Source: Tricholoma matsutake (Eukaryota > Basidiomycota > Agaricomycetes > Agaricales > Tricholomataceae). From it: DNA of 64,000 nt. Below the pieces are notes generated by a model. It was not told the DNA's origin. It did no database searches and saw nothing but the letters and a program-made list of their open reading frames with translations. The position numbers were made by a program, and so were the translations under genes. The stretch covers positions 2,790,001 to 2,854,000 of the forward strand of contig AP026549.1 in NCBI GenBank assembly GCA_026075535.2. The letters are read 5' to 3'. Shown here in pieces: positions 32,701 to 44,137 of this stretch. Each line of letters starts with the position of its first letter. Position 1 is the first letter of the stretch.

Positions 32701-33735
32701 ATGGCTTGCACGCAGGAAGAGAGTTGAATGACTCCTTGGAGAACACGTCTTCAAACTCATGGAGATGAGGGAGTAAGGAGTTAGTAGAGGATTTAGCAGC
32801 GTTGTTTTTGTGGAAGGCCTTGGCGAGGCGTTGGGATATGTTCAATGTGGCACACACCTCATGCGATGAGCAAATCACAGTGTAGAAGATCCGATCACCC
32901 TCCTCCACTTCCTCTGGGTCCTCATCATCATCATCCAAGTCCGGCATTAGATCAGGAACCCCTTCCAATTCCACTTCAGGTATAGGCAGGGGTCCAGCAC
33001 GACACTTCTGAGTACATTGTATCGCCGCCTTCTGTCCACAATGTTCTTGCCTGGCTTCTGTGAAACACGTCCAACAGCGAGATGGACATTGGCTCATGGT
33101 AACCTCCCCAGTATGCCAGTCGACCTCTGGGTTATGGTCTCAAAGCCATGGATATCCCAAAATCACCTTTTGCTTTCCTAATTGAGTAACAGCAAAAAGG
33201 GCACACTCACTATGATCTTTGTAACGGAGAACCAGGTCTGCAACCTCTCAGATGGCACCAGCTTCATTTGGGGATCCATCCACGTTATATACAGGTATTG
33301 GACGTGAGAGTGAGCGAGTATTTAGGTGATGTTGTTGTACCAGATGGGAATCGATGAAGAGACCAGTCGCACCAGAGTCCAGGAGCGCAGAGACACCGAG
33401 TATCTGTCCAGTGTCAGTCATCTGCAGTTTGATGGCTAGGTTTAAGGAATGTGCAGAGGGAGTGGATGCCACAATATACTTGCATGGTAGTTTACGCTCC
33501 CATGATTTAATTTTGGGACGTAGAGTAGAAGGAGAGATGGGGAGAGCAGGTACGTCTTTAGCCAACTTTGAAGGGTCAGAGAGGGGAGCAGTCACAGAAA
33601 TGGATTCATTCTCCGGGAATTCAACTGACAAGACTTCAAAGCGGTTATGGACAGGCAGTGAGGGCGTACAATTCACTCGCTGTGAATAGGAAAATCCTGC
33701 TCCTCTACAACTTCCAACTTAATCTCCTCTGCAAC
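29777..33735 (-). pseudogene. Gypsy B pol: protease, RT, RNase H, integrase, chromodomain
   Basis: All pol domains lie in one reading frame, interrupted only by TGA codons. Protease is at 33676-33248 (ALLDSGATGLFIDSHL). RT follows from 33097 (PWDHAIELTPGTTPSSCKVY, YFTKLDVHWGYNNVRI, active site IYLDDILIFT at about 32210). RNase H (DDSCPFRVEADSSDFAMGAV), the integrase zinc region, and the integrase core follow; the core's D-D-E residues are intact (SIDFVVELPE, LSDRGPQFMAEF, DGQTERVNQELEQ). A chromodomain (YLVHWKGYGYEENSWVEE) ends the protein near 29777. Premature TGA codons lie near 33243, 33139, 32415 and 31908. Each replaces a position where relatives usually carry Arg. Apart from these it looks young and complete. 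Confidence 0.93.
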
Positions 33736-34791
33736 TTGATCCTTCGCTTCCTCAACATCTACAAGCGCCAACAAATCTTGCAGGAGTTCATCTCATCCCT
33801 CGGGGGTGAGCATGCGGATATCCTGACAATGGGGACACACTCCAGCCCTGTGTCCAGGTTCCCCACAATGGTAGCAGAGATCCAACTTACGTGCACAGCT
33901 GCGGGCTGCATCAACATCCATTGGTACTGGGACATTGATGGCTGGTGTGGGAGTTTGATGAACAGGAATGGGGTTAGGGCGGGGGAGGCTTCGATTGAAG
34001 GTGTAGGGTGTATGAGTGGTAGTTGGAGCACGGAATGCAGCATTAAACGCTGCATTTGTGAGTCGGTTCTCGTCACAGAGTGAAGCAGCTTCATACCAAG
34101 CAAGGATATCATTGTCCGCTGGGCGCCCTTCCAACATCTGTGCAATCTGGTCCTGAATTTCTTGGTTGAGCCCCCATTGGAACTTCACCACCACTGGTAA
34201 CCCACTCCCATATCCTGCCATGTCCACCAAATCCTTGAACTCATTGATATAGTCGTCCACAGATCGACGTCCCTGGTGGTAAGCGGATGACTCAAGTCAT
34301 GTCACTGCTCGGTGGCATTCATTGAGGGGGCAGAAGTGGTGTATGAACTCAGCTCAAAAGTCACCCCAAGTGGAGAAAGGTAGAGAACCAAGTTCTTTAG
34401 TTTGACATAGGATATGGTCCACATAGAGATAGGCACGTTCAGATTTCATGTATGTGAAGGCCCAATAAATTTTTGCAGCCTCATCGACGAATTGATGCGA
34501 CTGGAGACTGATGTATAACTCACAGGAATTAAGGAATGCATGTCCCTGTGCATGTGCACCATTAAATTTGGCGGGGGGGGACGGTTTGATCTGGGCGCGT
34601 TCCTTAGTGGACGTGTTTGGCAAAACGTTGTTGTTGGGTGCGCTTGGAGTCGTAAAGGGGGAACTATTGGTCATAGGGTTAGCCTGGAGGGTCCTAACGA
34701 AGTTTTCAATCGTAGATTTAAGCGAGTCGATTTGTGCGTGCATTCCAGAAATGTCGCTTTCAAGTGCGTCGAAGCGTTCTGATGCGTCCAT
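33673..34791 (-). pseudogene. Gypsy B gag
   Basis: Starts MDASERFDALESDISGMHAQ at 34791, with a coiled-coil-like N-terminus. The capsid-like region is ERAYLYVDHILCQTKELG, then TGA, AEFIHHFCPLNECHRAVT, TGA, LESSAYHQGRRSVDDYINEF. The zinc knuckle is LCYHCGEPGHRAGVCPHC. A third internal TGA follows MLTPEG. The natural end TGA is at 33673-33675. Pol overlaps in the -1 frame (FSYSQRVNCTPSLPV), so a -1 ribosomal shift is the likely expression mode. Confidence 0.88.
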
Positions 34792-34945
34792 GTCGCTAGG
34801 GAGCGTGTTTGGCGAAAATGGCGGCGTAATAAAGGCGAGATTATCTGGAATGGTGTGTAGGGACTCTGTGGAGCTTTGGGAAGCGTCGTCCAGTCTGTAC
34901 CTGCCTATCTTGGGCAGCGCGTTCGCGATTTTTGGGCCTTAGGGG

Positions 34946-34955
34946 AGAGTTTTCT
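34946..34955 (-). promoter_or_regulatory. primer-binding site of Gypsy B, self-priming type
   Basis: Minus strand AGAAAACTCT, two bases after the 5' LTR. Its complement AGAGTTTTCT is in the LTR at 35059-35068, about 28 nt after a CATATACTG TATA-like box, so it could be the RNA 5' end. Confidence 0.65.
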
Positions 34956-34957
34956 AC

Positions 34958-35381
34958 TATAAGGGCAACCTAAGCCTCTAGCAAAGGGAAATCCGAAGTT
35001 AAAATTATACTACATAATACAGGCATTGGGGACACACCTAGCAAAGGGAAATCCAAAGAGAAAACTCTAAGGATCCCCTTGCTGATGCCCAGTATATGTG
35101 AAGACGACAAAAATCAAGTATAACCTAAAAATAGAAAAAGGTGGAGATAGGCGGATCAAGGCCACCGAATGACATCATACCAAGGGGTATGTGTCGGAAG
35201 GGGTACTCCGCCTCTAAATATAAAAGTGTCAACATGTACAAACATGATAGCAAGGGAAAATTAGTAATAAAATCCAGAAAAATCATAGAAAATGAAGAAT
35301 AGAAGGAAATGAGGTGGGGAAAAATATAGGACAAACATAAAAAATAGGAAAAACACAGGGCACCCCCCTAGTCCCCTTACA
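34958..35381 (-). repeat. Gypsy B 5' LTR
   Basis: 424 bp, same ends as the 3' LTR. Confidence 0.93.
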
Positions 35382-38199
35382 AGTGGTGTAATTGCCCTAA
35401 TTCCCATCAAAAGCAGGAAAATCACTTGTTGCAATCAGGGCTTTTCCCAGTCAGCTACAAAAATATCCAGACCACATTCACATTTAAAGTCCTCGATGAT
35501 GTGCAATTGTCTAATCTGGAATGTAAATCTTCAGCCTATCAGTACTACCAGAAGCTCTGGCGCATGACTTCACCCTTATTCCCTAGTGCCGTGGAGGTAT
35601 GATTGATATACTACAGTTGTCAATATCTCTGACATCGGTACTTGAGGATTGATACAGGGAGCTTCTCAGGGCAAGCCGGCTATGGCGAATGTTGAAACAT
35701 TTGAAGTGGAGAGGCCACTGGGGAGAATCACAGTCCAGTGCCGGCGGCTCATCGGTGGCTGCAATGCATGGTGCGACTGACATCCCAACATTCTGTGCTG
35801 CATGTCCTCAGCCTGGTGTCAATCTGCTGGAAAATTGGACCGAGGATCCTGACCAGTAAGTCAAATTGCATGAATTGGAATGTATTTAATGTAATCTTAC
35901 CTCAGAATGGCATACACTCAGACTTTTGTCATGGATGGAAACTTCACCGCTGTTCATCAGAAGCGTGAAAATGCTCACCATGATATTAAGCTCAGTCATG
36001 GTGATTTTTTCATGACCGAGCTGAATCGCTACAAAGCACACCTCACCATTGCTAAGGAAGTCACAGAGGTAAGATATTTGAAAGACTTTCAGCATATTTA
36101 CTAACTCCAAATTAGAAACCGACTTGCAATGAGCATCATGCTGTAAATGACCGCTTCATCAAATACAAGGGTCTTGATGTAACCGGTGTCAGTGCAACTG
36201 CTTGTGGCCATCATGGTTGCTTCTGCCCCAGTGTGGTGGTTGACTTCCAGAAAGGGGAACAGTGAGATATCTTCACATTTTGAGAGACATTGTGTAATGT
36301 TTTCTAGACAAGCAAACATGGACTATTCTTTATCTGAAGCCTTGAAAAACACTAATATCACCAGACTCAAGAAAATCATTTTGATTTATAATATAATGTG
36401 CCAGTATTGGAAGAGGCTCAGACTTCGGATGGAGGAGAGTCAGTATATCCAGCTACCACTTGGCATCGCCATTCTGCATGGTATTGGTCTTTTCCATGTT
36501 GGTGGCCATGTCTGGCAATGTTTCTCATGCTTTTCACCGAGTTTCATTCCCGGCACCGGACAAGTGGATCGAGAAATCCTTGAATCATTGTGGTCAGTGT
36601 TGAATGAAATCTCACCTAGTACCCAAAATGCTACCATTTCTGGACAGATTGAAACCTTGAATGATCATATGGGGGATTCCAACTTCAAAAAAATGCAGGA
36701 CATAGGTGAATACATGTTTGTACCTTGTGCCAGATTGACTTGGAACCAGATGTAGTGGTTACCACCACCCGCCGATTCAGAGCCACTGTGGCAGGTGAGG
36801 AGGAAAGTCGGGTGGACCTATTGCAGTACACGGCAAACTCAGACCCTGAGGAGATTGCAACCTGGAAAGAATTGGAAAAACACTCTCAGGCAACACATCT
36901 AACTGATCCAGAAGCAATGGACATCTATGATATAAACCCTGGTCAGGTAGTGGTCACACGAAGCGACCTTCAAATGAACCTTCTAGAGGATGAAGATGAA
37001 ACCGGTGATGGAAAGGGTGAAACCACCTGGGTTGCTCTTGGCCTCAAACTTGAGGAAGCCCAGTGCATATCCAGCCATTGCAAAATATTCCTATGCTAAC
37101 TAGTATCAGACTGGCTCTTCGGACCTTTATACGTCAACAGCATTCGGTGTTGTCCAAGGCCGATAAGCTGAAGATTGCAACAAAACAGCAAAACCTTGAT
37201 ACCAGAGTGGATTCCTTCATTGCTAAATCAGAACAATTTGTGAACAATGACACATTGGATACACTGCAAAAGCTTAATGACTTGCCACCGAGACCAGTAC
37301 TCCCATCACAAGCTCCCGATTACCAGACTAACTCGGATGACAATGATCAAAGCAACCCATTTATTACAAGGCCCCCGGTAGCAGCAGTCCATACCACTGA
37401 AACACGCCCATTACCTCTTCCCTCTACATTTGGCTTTCCACAAATTACTCAGCTTGGTTTGGATTCCCTTGCCGAGAAAGAGTTGAGATTGAGGGAAGGA
37501 CAAGCAAATGATGAGCTCCAGGGCATTAGAATGGCCCTCGGTGAGAAATCTTTCTTATTCAGAAAGAATTTACATCTCACCACCTCCAAGAACAAAAAGG
37601 GAAGGGCTTGGTCAAAGATGCATGCTATTAGCTGCCGGGTTCAAGCACACCGTCAGGTATACAATGCTGCGAGGGCTGCAATGGTATCATTGGGATGTTC
37701 ACCTGAGATGCAGTCCAAGTATCAGGTATTGCGCCGGGACAAACTCAAGATTTCAACTGCCGCGGTGAGGGGTGGTACCGGCAATGCTGAGGGTGGAAGC
37801 CAGAGACAGGATGAACCATTGCCATGGTTTTGGACCATTAATGTCCAAGCCAATGTCGAGGCAAGCGAAATGATGAAAGAATGTAAGTACACCTCAATTC
37901 ACTTTAATGAGCGACTTCACTATTATTTAGTCTACAGGGTGCACTGGTTATGGGCGAATGCCAAACATGATAGATGGTTGGAGGAGTTATCAATTACTAG
38001 TCATGAAATGGCTTGGATCCCACATTATTTTCTTCACAGAGCAGAGGTCTGGGTTAACTGCTTGGAGACTCAGACCTCGCCAGGAGCTGTGGCATATACC
38101 AAACATCAGGCGGCGAACTGGAAAAGGATGGCCACTTCCTCTGTGCATATTTTCAAAGCCATACATCCACGGGTAGGAAATGTCTGGGGTTTTGAGTAG
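35382..38199 (+). pseudogene. CxC2-KDZ transposase, 3' part
   Basis: Continues the frame directly after Gypsy B: CNCPNSHQKQENHLLQSGLF, then TTFTFKVLDDVQLSNLECK. After an intron near 35600: LRASRLWRMLKHLKWRGHWG and FCAACPQPGVNLLENW. The KDZ RNase H-fold core has FVMDGNFTAV (first Asp), ATACGHHGCFCPSVVVDFQK, MDYSLSEALKN, IYNIMCQYWKRL (Asn where IYDIMCQ-type proteins carry Asp), GIGLFHVGGH and FIPGTGQVDREILESLW. A coiled C-terminal region ends GNVWGFE at 38199. Introns are seen near 36068-36112 and 36268-36310, plus more downstream. The Asp-to-Asn change and the TGA in the 5' part make activity unlikely. Confidence 0.88.
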
Positions 38200-38555
38200 C
38201 CAGGTAATTGGAAGGATGCTGTGTTTGGCAGCCTACACTAAACTTATGTTTACGGGAAAGACAGGATCAAATTATCTTTGTTGGATGGAAGTAGGAACCA
38301 TAAGTTACTACAATTAAAAGAACTGGAAGTTACTATACCTTCATTGCATGGAAGTAGGCACGAAGGTTAAGGAATAAAAAATAAGTAATATATAAGAAAA
38401 AGATTGACCATGCAAGTAAAAGGCTGCATCAAGTGTAGTGTGTGATTTGGGAAGGCCGCATCGGGCATAGTCACATAATAGGAAAATACCGCATCAATAG
38501 GATAATGTCGGTGCTGCTGGATGTGGATGGAAGGGTAATAAAGATGTATGGTGCC
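38200..38555. other. noncoding flank of the transposase
   Basis: AT-rich, no gene seen. Contains GCATCA(A/T)GTG-like repeats only. Confidence 0.4.
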
Positions 38556-38563
38556 GTTGCCAG

Positions 38564-39391
38564 TAGTGTTTAAAGGTCCAGTCTGTAGGACTGAAAAAAA
38601 GACCGAAACTGAACTGAACTGGACCGATTAGGACCAGACCAGTGGTCTATTTATGGACCGGTCTTTTTCAGTCCAGTTGCTGGTCTTTCATTTTGAAAAA
38701 TATAGTAGGACCGATGAAGAACTGGTTGCAACCGGTCTCTCATTTTAACGTGTGTTATACCTTACTCCCACACATATTTCCTTTATTTTCGGTCCCTGGA
38801 TCATCAAAAACGGTCAAGAATTGGTTGAGATATGACCAAAAACATTTTTGTACAAGTATTTTGTTGTATCAGAACAACTTTGATTGCATTGCTTATTACC
38901 TGAGCTATAATTTTTTTTGTACAGCTATATAGCATCATAAAAGTAACAACAACACACCTAATCATCTGTACCATGGGATTTTATTTATACAACAGCCCAA
39001 ATGAGTGCAACTACAAACTACAAATTACAAACTACAAACTGCAACTTGAATGCATGTCCTTTCGGTTTTGGCCATATCTCAGTCAAATCTTGACGGAATT
39101 GCTTAAATGTTGGATCGGTCTACATAGCATTACAATCTCTATCCATTAATATAATATATATGAGGTGATGGTTATATTTGTTGAGATACATATGGGTTAT
39201 TTGGCACAATAAATTTTACGACAAAAAACCAGTCTGAACCAGTCTTTTTTCAGTCCATGGACCGATTAGGACCAGTCCTAAAGGGTCCGGTTGCGGCCCT
39301 CCAATATCTAGGTCGGTCCTAGACCGGTTGCAGTTGCCGGTTGCCCCATTTGGAAGTCAAAAACCGGACTGGACTGGACCTTTAAACACTA
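38564..39391. mobile_element. 828-bp hAT-type MITE
   Basis: TAGTGTTTAAAGGTCCAGTC at the left and its complement at the right. Perfect 8-bp target duplication GTTGCCAG (38556-38563 and 39392-39399). Subterminal GGACCGGT/ACCGGTCC-like words are repeated in both orientations, a usual hAT feature. No transposase. It is close kin of 14531-16021. Confidence 0.88.
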
Positions 39392-40089
39392 GTTGCCAGG
39401 ATGCATATCGCCGGCGTGTTGTTGTCGTATTCACCTGTGGCTGTGCCGGCGGCAAGGGTGATTGTGTCAGTGATGTGTGTAGCTGTGCTGGCACCGTGGG
39501 AGTGTGTTGGTAGCATGGGGTGGTCATAACTCACTGTAACACATACATTGGTATATCAGGTGTTGGTGAGTTGGTGATGCACCATAGGTGGCTATGCTGT
39601 TGCCGGTGGCTGTGTCAGCGATGTGTGTGGTGTGCCGGCATGGTGGAAGTGTGTAACAGCGGCATAGGTAAATTAGCTCATCGTTTGTGATATTCGACCA
39701 TACTTGCTGCATGTACCCTGCCACCGACATTGTAATTGTGGCCCTACTGACAACACATCCATCTATCGGCGAATGGCTCGAATGGCTCGATTGGAGCCAT
39801 GACTGAAGACAACAAATGATGGTTTACTAATCTTACCTTTTTTTTATAAAATTCTAAATAATTGGCGGACCACCCAGCTAATAATACTCCACTACTCGCT
39901 GTTCTGCTCAGGGACATTGTGATATATTAAGGTGTGGTGAGAGGATTAAAGGTGTACCGAGTGAAGTCGTGGGTATATTAGGGTATATTGAGGCTGAAAT
40001 ATGACCTGTAAATAGTCCTCAGGGACAGTCTGATGCAATATCAAGGTACCTAATGTATTTGCCAGCACAACCTGTCTACTGCGTCCACA
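39392..40089. other. noncoding, subterminal-type repeats
   Basis: Contains a partly repeated block (GTTGCCGGTGGCTGTG, GTGTGTGGTGTGCCGGC) around 39420-39530 and 39597-39660. No gene seen. Confidence 0.45.
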
Positions 40090-42503
40090 TTGACTATCAT
40101 GTCCACCGAGGATGCTGATCAAAGCGGGGAAGACTTTGGCAGCTGTCCTTCAAGTTCTAGCTCAGATGATGGAAATCAGACCGACGAGCATGCAGAATTT
40201 CAACCAGTTGCCCATAAGTGGTCACCAGTGGAACTGAATGTGCTATGGCAACGAGTGGATGACTGGAAGACATCAAAAAACTGCAAAGTGCAACAACTAA
40301 CCTTACAAGGTGCCATGACAGACTTATTTAATTTACCTGTTAAACCTCCAATGGATGGCCTGCAGGAAGTGAGCAATAAGCCCTTGATGTATATTCTGCT
40401 CTTTGACAAACATGATTATCAGTGTATTAGAGCTTGGTACAGACAAAATGCTTGCAAACCACCGAAGGCGGCGGTCAGCAAGGTCCCTCCATGGTGCAAA
40501 GTAATTATCCACCTGTATGGGTCAGAAATAGAGGCGGCAATTGGATGGGAGGCTCCAGAACTGGAGAAAGGACGACCAGACTGGATGGCTGAATATTTGC
40601 AGCAATATGTGAAGGTCAACAAAAGAATCTCCAATGATTCAAAGGAAAACACAAAGATTGAGGCACTTCAGCAACAATGGATGAATACCGGCCCACCATC
40701 GGCTGTTTGGCGAAAGTACGTGTATCGCCCGTAATTCAGTAACTTGGCTGAATTGATCTTAGGGATGCCAAGAAAATGCTCACAAAGCATATGAATGAAT
40801 TTCAAAATTCGATGTACCTTGAACTTGGGGTTCAAATGGTTGTGTTGGGTGGATGGGTAAATCCAGCAGGCAAGAGGAAGTGGAGCATGTATGTCCATTC
40901 ACCTGGCATTTAACGGCGACTAATGAAGAATTTGTAGGTTTGAAACAAATAGCTTTCTAGGCAACAATAAGCCAAATTTCATCGCCGATGAACCTGGGTG
41001 GCATGAAAAGCCTATTGCAGACACGTTCGAGGCATACATCGAGGAATATCTCACCGCCAATGAAGAGGAGAAATCAGTGATATGACCTGCTGGTGGGGCA
41101 AAGCCTAAACAAATCCTGGAGACTGGAGTGAAGGGACAGCCACTGCTACCGGCGAACTGTCTTATCCACCACGGCGACAATGCCCAGTTTTTGAATTACC
41201 AAAAACAAGTTTTATGGGCATACATTGAAAGGATGTACAGTGAGTGAACCATTTTTGATTAATGAAGATACTGATCCCCGGCAAGATTTAGCTGCAAGGA
41301 GAACCTCCGGTCATGTCCCATGGCTTGATATTCACACATGGCAATCCGAATTTATCAACCAGGTGGACTAAATGCCTCTGCAGAAAGGAGGAAAGAGCTG
41401 CGCAACTTCCTCGGCGCCGGGGAGATCACGAGCATCGACTGTGGTGCCAGAAGACTCGGATGAATCACTGGATGAGGAGTTCGTATTATTGTGGGAACCA
41501 TCGAAAATGCATAAACATGATATCGAGGCGTGTTTTACCCATTGGATGGGAAGGCAGGAAGAAGGAAAGATTGGTTTCGAATTCACAAATGTCCTTAATT
41601 CATGGGAGGGAACACTTTGGCCAGCAGTTTGATTACAAGAACTTACAGACTTGGATGACACGGAGACTGAAGGAATGACAGCAGCTCCACGCAATCTGCC
41701 GAAGCGCAAACAAACCAAAAAGAAAACAAAAGGCAAATGGCCCAAGGCCACCACACAGCAACCCGAAAGTGAGAGTGCACCAGTACCGAAACAACAAAAG
41801 AAAAAGCAGCAAGCCACTGGGTTAGCTCCACTGCTACCAGAAAACCTGATGCTGCTGGAATGGGATTTTTTGGTCAATCCCATGCTCCAGAAGGCACTCA
41901 TTCCACCTGGCCGATCGATACGTAACAGTGGAGGATCACAATATTCCGGCGATGACAGGTTTGATGACAGGTCCTACAGGAGTCGACATGACAGAGCCTA
42001 CCTACACTAGCTATCTTGCAGATTTGGAGCATGGGGGTCATTTAATGAATGGTCCGGTTCCTGCATGGATGGAACATGGTAGTATCCATGATTCCACTGC
42101 ACCTGCCCTCCGACCGGCCATTTGGCAAGGTCAAAATTCTCACCAGAACATGACACTAGCTTCATTACCGATGGATACCATCCCTGAGGCAACATCAGTT
42201 GCTTCAACTGATAGTGTAATCCCTGACCACAGAAAGCGTTGGATGAAAACACGATCAAGATCCTGTGCTCGCAACACCGATGAAGTGACTACAACACAGG
42301 ATGCTGGAATGAGTACACCAGCAGAAGGAAGGAAGGGAAAGTTGAAAAGAGCACGGTCGAATGACCACAGATCCTGCGCTTGCAACACTGATGAAGTGAC
42401 TACAACACAGGATGCTGGAACAAGTACACCAGCAGAAGGAAGCAAGGGAAAGCTGAAAAGAGCACAGTCGAATGACCACAAAAGTCGCAGCCAGCGGCCT
42501 TAA
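40090..42503 (+). pseudogene. unknown cargo gene Y of the KDZ element
   Basis: A multi-exon gene with no recognised domain. It starts near ATG 40099 (MSTEDADQSGEDFGSCPSSS), acidic and serine-rich. A conserved-looking body follows (KWSPVELNVLWQRVDDWK, PPWCKVIIHLYGSEIEAAIG). An intron begins at VWRK|GTACGT (near 40717). Further blocks are DEPGWHEKPIADTFEAYIEE, a TGA before PAGGAKPKQILE, NYQKQVLWAYIERMYS, SHGLIFTHGNPNLSTRW, DEEFVLLWEPSKMHKHD, a Lys-rich KRKQTKKKTKGKWPK stretch, and a C-terminus with two near-identical 39-codon repeats (CARNTDEVTTTQDAGMSTPA and CACNTDEVTTTQDAGTSTPA). It is frameshifted in places. The basic and repeat-rich end could bind nucleic acid, but this is only a guess. Confidence 0.5.
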
Positions 42504-43249
42504 AAATCAAAGCCCAGCAACACTGATGTTGAAGTGATGAATGTGACAATGGATCCCGGCCTCCGTCCAAAGCCAAGACCAAAAGCTCGTGGAGATGCAT
42601 CCACTGACCCCCAGGATATGTTTGACTTAAGACACCGACATGCACAATAAACCATGCCTTTGGATATCACCGCGGTCAGTGGATAGTTTTTTTTTGGCAC
42701 TGCCATGGATGCAATACATTCAATAGATCCCTTATATATTTCATCTACTAATGAAATAACCATGCATATATTCTTCAAACTATGTGCCCCTAAGTGCCAG
42801 TGCATTATCACCGCCGTTGTCACTACTATCACCAGTCCCTACAAAGTACCGTTTGTGTATAGATTCTTTTATGAGAAGGGCCCATAGACATTTCCTTAGG
42901 TCATGTACAGTGACCGTTGCTGATCATGGCACCAGTCATTTGCTTAGCTCTGAACTTGTATGCTTATTGCCCCTGGTAACATTATCACTACACCATGTCG
43001 GGCACCAACTTTATGTTTTCCGGTGCTGAGACATCCTGTTAGGAAATAGCTGACTGCCACACAAGCGACAGTTGCTGTCTGGCCGGTGTCAGGATTAATC
43101 TACGTCTACTCTCATTGCACATTACTACTGTCTTCGACTAATGATTGTTCTCTTCTGTTACATGCCTGTGTATATCCCTACCGGCGCCGGTCACTACAAT
43201 GTACTGTTTTAGGATATATTCTTTATGATTTGTAATAACAGCAGTAATT
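42504..43249. repeat. noncoding, inverted match of 27.4-27.9 kb
   Basis: 43040-43249 is the reverse complement, with changes, of 27640-27860 (GCTGACTGCCACACAAGCGA, GTCACTACAATGTACTGTTT are shared). No gene seen. Confidence 0.6.
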
Positions 43250-43251
43250 AA

Positions 43252-43873
43252 TATGAAACATGTCTAGGTCATGGTGTGCCAGCAATAATGTCAAATGAGC
43301 AGTGGTGCTCACCACTGGCTCAGGACTACCAGGAATATAAAACACATTGGTGGCTGGCAAGTCAGGAATATGAAAGAGATCGAGGTCATGGTGTGGTGGT
43401 GATGATGTCAAATGAATGGTGCTCGCTGTGGGTGAGTCGGGACTACCAGGAATGTGAAATGCATCCAAGTCAAAAGATTGGGAATTTTCAGCGGGTGGGG
43501 TTGCCAAATGGATAATATCTGCAGCCGCTTCAGAAATATCAAAAGCAAATGAGGAATGTATCGATGAACGTGGTATGGAGAAATGAAGAGTACCATCCAC
43601 CGCCAGTGAATCAGGACGTTCAGGAATATGAAAAGTGGCCAGGTCCATATCCACCGCTGGTGAATCAGGACTACCAGGAATATCCAAGGCGTCGAGGTCC
43701 AGAGTGGGCATACTTGTTGGTGGCAAATTTGGCAAGTTTACTGATGAGCTGCCTGAATATTCCATAAGATGCGAAAATTGATCAACAAATGTGGTCACGT
43801 GAATTTTGAATACGGAAGTTGAAACTGACATTGCATTTATTGACACTATCAACTGCATCCACCCTAAGTACAA
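43252..43873 (-). pseudogene. truncated copy of the HIPGSPDSP-repeat protein gene
   Basis: The first about 200 codons of the protein at 48407-49891, ending at the arm edge after DLDMFHI. No function known. Confidence 0.6.
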
Positions 43874-44137
43874 AGAGTTTTATCATGTCTTCTCAGCACA
43901 CTGAATCCATGGAGTGCACCTTCAATACATTTTTGGATGGTACTCAGATGACTGTGGATTCGAAATCCATGTTGGGCAAGTTGGTGTGTGATTTTTATTA
44001 TGTCCTATGAATCTTTCTAAGAAGGCTTTGAAGTTGGATTATAGGCAAAAGGTGTTGGTGAAGGAAGCGGCGATGATGCCGTTCCTCAAACACGTGTTCA
44101 AAGTACTCCATCAGTGGGATAAGTCTGGCCCAGCACC

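Larger units (their letters stand above)
29340..35381 (-). mobile_element. Gypsy B, complete chromodomain Ty3/Gypsy element
   Basis: 6,042 bp, flanked by the 5-bp target duplication AGTGG (29335-29339 and 35382-35386). LTRs are 426 and 424 bp. Read on the minus strand it has LTR, primer site, gag, pol in a -1 frame, polypurine tract and LTR. The LTRs differ by four substitutions, all CpG transitions, plus one 2-bp indel (about 0.9 percent), so insertion is recent relative to Gypsy A. It landed inside the KDZ transposase. Confidence 0.95.
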
